From Bacteroidota bacterium (GTDB lineage: Bacteria; Bacteroidota; Bacteroidia; Bacteroidales; B39-G9), in NCBI GenBank assembly GCA_030592465.1, contig JAUVJB010000148.1:1-7483 (forward strand): a stretch of DNA of 7,483 nt, written 5' to 3'. Below are positions 5,205 through 7,483 of this stretch, piece after piece; the first letter of the stretch is position 1, and every line of letters begins with the position of its first letter. The notes beneath the pieces are model-generated. The model was not told the DNA's origin. It saw only the letters and a list, made by a program, of their open reading frames with translations, and did no database searches. Made by a program: the position numbers and the translations under genes.

Positions 5205-6770
5205 TTACTCTTTAGATTTAATTTTAATTCTTTGACCGGGTGCAATTTTCCGAGCGTTAGAAATATTATTAAGTCTCATTATATCGGTATTAGAAACATT
5301 AGGGTATTTTTTAGCAATATCCCAAAGATTATCACCATATTTTATAGTATAATACACATAATCACCTGTATCTTTAAATTTTGTATTTTCTTTAGAAGGA
5401 GTAATAACTTTTTTACCGACAGAAGCCTGCTTTTGAGCAAATGTCATTGAATTTATTTTTCTATAATGTTTTGCTTTCCTCTTAGGCACATAAACAGTTA
5501 GACGTTGACCTGCTTTAATAAAATTTCGTCTGATACCATTCCAATAACGCAAATCAGAAGTTCTAATATGATACCAACTGGAAATAAAACCTAAGTTATC
5601 TCCGGATTTAACGTGATAATAAAGTTTTGTATAATTTCCAGAAGGTGCTTTAGGATAATATTTTTTATATTTTGGGGGTGCTTTATGAACACTGTTTGGG
5701 TCAAAAAACACAGAATCTTTATATGCAAATATATCATCTTGTAAATCAATAAATTGAGTAGTATATTGAACAGGCAGCATTAATGCGTAAGATTTATTAT
5801 AAGCAGGAATAATATCGCGACGATATTGCGGGTTTAAATCACGAAGCATTTGAATTGGGATATGTAAAACATCGGCAACCTGACGTAAATGCAACGGGCT
5901 GTTTATCATTATGGTGTCAGACACAATAGGTAAATCAATTGGACGCGGGCTTAGATTATGTTCTTTATAATAATTCATAACATAAGTAGCAGCAATAAAA
6001 GCAGGTACATATCCACGTGTTTCTCGTGGTAAACGGTAATAAATATCCCAATAATCACGTTTTCCGCCGGAGCGGCGAATAGCTTTATTAACATTGCCTG
6101 CACCACAATTATAAGCAGCAATTGCTAAAATCCAATCATCATAAATGTTATACAAATCTTTTAAATAATTTGTAGCTGCATAAGTTGATTTAATAGGGTC
6201 TCTACGCTCATCAACAATTGAATTAGTCTCTAGTTTATACATTTTACCTGTATAATACATAAACTGCCAAATTCCTGTTGCACCTGCCCGAGAGACAGCT
6301 TTTGGATTTAATGCAGATTCAATTACAGGAAGATATTTTAATTCTACAGGTAAATCATTTGCATCTAAAACTTGCTCAAATATTGGGAAATAATATTGAG
6401 ACAATCCCAACATGATTTCAACTAAATCGCGTTTTTTTTGTGTATAAAGATTAATATAATTTCTAACGACTCTATTATATGACAGGTTAATAAAAACAGG
6501 AAGTTCGCGAAGACGCTTAATATAAACAGAATCGGGAAAATTAGGTATTATTGAATCATTAAACTCACTAACAACCAAGCCGCTGTCATTTGTTTGTAAT
6601 GACTGTTGAACATACCAAAGATGTAATAAACTGTCGAGGTTTTGCGAAAAATTCAACTCATCGAATTGTGATTTTATTTGTGTTGAATCTTTGTCATTAT
6701 CATCAGCAAGAATCAAAAACGGTTGATAAAATAAAAATGCTATTACGATTATTTTTTTTAATATATTCAT
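5205..6770 (-). CDS. MltD-like membrane-bound/periplasmic lytic murein transglycosylase with LysM domains
   Basis: The 521-residue protein cleaves the MurNAc-GlcNAc bond of peptidoglycan with formation of 1,6-anhydroMurNAc (family knowledge for GH23). Domain order: signal peptide (1-22, ending LILAD, no lipobox cysteine, unlike the E. coli MltD lipoprotein); helical lead-in (80-130); SLT/GH23 domain (about 130-270) with catalytic Glu151 in the ES motif, GATGIWQF (163-170), AYNCGAGNV (219-227) and RGYVPAFIAATYV (252-264); a degenerate LysM-like module (about 293-335, HLRQVADVLHIPIQMLRDLN); then two good LysM domains (about 383-429 and 471-517, each with a SGDN/YGDN core and a GQR near the end) that bind glycan. 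All catalytic motifs are intact. The ATG at 6770 is the natural start because the signal peptide follows at once. It lies 44 bp after the DUF5683 gene, so co-transcription is likely. Confidence 0.95.
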   Translation of the reverse strand: MNILKKIIVIAFLFYQPFLILADDNDKDSTQIKSQFDELNFSQNLDSLLHLWYVQQSLQTNDSGLVVSEFNDSIIPNFPDSVYIKRLRELPVFINLSYNRVVRNYINLYTQKKRDLVEIMLGLSQYYFPIFEQVLDANDLPVELKYLPVIESALNPKAVSRAGATGIWQFMYYTGKMYKLETNSIVDERRDPIKSTYAATNYLKDLYNIYDDWILAIAAYNCGAGNVNKAIRRSGGKRDYWDIYYRLPRETRGYVPAFIAATYVMNYYKEHNLSPRPIDLPIVSDTIMINSPLHLRQVADVLHIPIQMLRDLNPQYRRDIIPAYNKSYALMLPVQYTTQFIDLQDDIFAYKDSVFFDPNSVHKAPPKYKKYYPKAPSGNYTKLYYHVKSGDNLGFISSWYHIRTSDLRYWNGIRRNFIKAGQRLTVYVPKRKAKHYRKINSMTFAQKQASVGKKVITPSKENTKFKDTGDYVYYTIKYGDNLWDIAKKYPNVSNTDIMRLNNISNARKIAPGQRIKIKSKE

Positions 6771-6814
6771 TATAAATTATGTTTTTAGGCTTCACAATGC
6801 CTTAATTAATAAAA

Positions 6815-7402
6815 TTAGAATCTGATAGTACATTTAATTCCTATCGGATAATTTCTGTTTGTTGATGCAAAGATAACATTTTTTGGCTTAATTAACATAG
6901 GTTCAACTCTTAATGATAAATCATCACTAATATCATAATCATAAAAATTTGCATCAACACTGGCATCAACAATGTTTAAGACATATAAAACGATCACACC
7001 TATATAGGTCAAATCACGATTACGTCGCCAATAATCTTTTTGATTTAGCAGATTTTCATTACTTGCATACGGATAATTATCAACAGTTGTTGAATCATCA
7101 TCAATACGATACTGATAAGCAGTTTTATATTTCTGATAATAATTATTATTATTGTTAGCAAAATAAATTAAAGTACCAAAACCGGCATAAATGACAGGAA
7201 CTTTCCAATATTTTTTGTTATAAACCTGTCCCATTCCCGGAATAACCATAGAAAATATTGAAGCTAACTTAGGTGAGTGTTCTTTCACTTTCATACTATC
7301 AGTTATAGAAGCGTTGTTTTGCTGCCCATAGGAAAATGAAACACGAAAAAATAAAAAAATTATTATTAAACCTTTAAATAATATTGAGATATATTTTTTC
7401 AA
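6815..7402 (-). CDS. DUF5683 family protein (putative envelope protein)
   Basis: The 195-residue protein carries a signal peptide (1-26, hydrophobic IIIFLFF then FSYGQ, cleavage probably near Gly26) and the conserved Bacteroidota DUF5683 core: HSPKLASIFSMVIPGMGQVYNKKYW-type segment (42-66, with PGMGQ at 55-59), a first hydrophobic segment (68-82), an Asn run (83-87), a YWRRNRDL motif (124-131), and a second hydrophobic segment (132-146) leading to NIVDASVDANFYDYD. The biochemical function of the family is unknown to me. Its C-terminus ends in Phe but is too short to argue for a barrel. The start is TTG: an in-frame TAA lies at 7432-7430, no ATG lies between, and the first internal Met (37) would delete the signal peptide. 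In many Bacteroidota, as I recall, this gene follows parB and precedes the mltD-like gene, so parB may lie just beyond the right edge. The 81 bp to the edge show no clear coding. Confidence 0.85.
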   Translation of the reverse strand: MKKYISILFKGLIIIFLFFRVSFSYGQQNNASITDSMKVKEHSPKLASIFSMVIPGMGQVYNKKYWKVPVIYAGFGTLIYFANNNNNYYQKYKTAYQYRIDDDSTTVDNYPYASNENLLNQKDYWRRNRDLTYIGVIVLYVLNIVDASVDANFYDYDISDDLSLRVEPMLIKPKNVIFASTNRNYPIGIKCTIRF

Positions 7403-7483
7403 CTTTAAATTAAATTTAAAAACAATTATTTAGTAATTCCTAAAATACGCAAGTCAGTGATTGACTGCTAAAATATCAACTAC

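Noticed and set aside
6011..6022. CACGTG core that might be a parS site, given the expected nearby parB
   Set aside because: Outside the six central bases the flanks do not match the TGTTTCACGTGAAACA consensus, and it lies within the transglycosylase coding sequence.
6784..6805. Hairpin between the DUF5683 and transglycosylase genes as a terminator
   Set aside because: The stem is only AGGC/GCCT with weak A-T extension and no proper T-run; co-transcription remains the simpler reading.
7454..7483. Possible C-terminus of an upstream gene on the - strand (nine codons then TGA)
   Set aside because: Nine codons are too few to tell coding from chance and the residues do not match a ParB C-terminus that I can recognise.

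Overview
The window looks like a piece of a low-GC genome from the phylum Bacteroidota (Bacteroidetes). The signs are an Oar-type TonB-dependent receptor C-terminus ending in Arg-Tyr-Ile-Phe, a DUF5683 protein followed by an MltD-like LysM lytic transglycosylase, almost no Shine-Dalgarno sequences, and a candidate promoter of the Bacteroidota TTTG / TAnnTTTG type. The species cannot be named from this sequence.

Layout. Positions 1-166 hold the last 54 codons of an outer-membrane TonB-dependent receptor on the + strand, followed by a strong intrinsic terminator (186-220). Positions 221-718 are a 3'-to-3' intergenic region without a recognisable gene. It carries a large nested inverted repeat (core 398-524, probably extended to 353-586) and a GC-rich structured block (656-710) just beyond the last gene of the leftward operon. 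All other genes are on the - strand. Read in the direction of transcription they are DUF5683 (7402-6815), MltD-like lytic transglycosylase (6770-5205), a 247-bp gap with two long perfect palindromes, SGNH hydrolase 1 (4957-3500), SGNH hydrolase 2 (3500-2238) and an MBOAT O-acyltransferase (2221-719).

How the genes work together. The three leftmost - strand genes form a tight unit: a TGATG start/stop overlap between the two SGNH genes, then 16 bp to the MBOAT gene. An MBOAT membrane protein paired with exported SGNH proteins is the architecture of known envelope O-acylation machines (AlgI with AlgJ/AlgX, PatA/PatB, DltB/DltD). The cassette is therefore best read as a machine that carries acyl groups, probably acetyl, across the inner membrane and places them on a glycan. 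The acceptor cannot be read from the sequence. The two upstream genes, DUF5683 and a GH23 lytic transglycosylase, are ordinary Bacteroidota envelope genes and probably a separate transcription unit ending at the 38-bp palindrome (5156-5193). Known biology gives a possible link, since MurNAc 6-O-acetylation blocks lytic transglycosylases, but nothing here proves it.

Most worth a second look: the double-SGNH/MBOAT cassette with its shared WD-x4-MGG-x-NS signature, an 11-base T tract in the first codons of SGNH hydrolase 1 that could allow on/off switching, the nested palindrome at 398-524, and the perfect GC-rich palindrome at 5156-5193.
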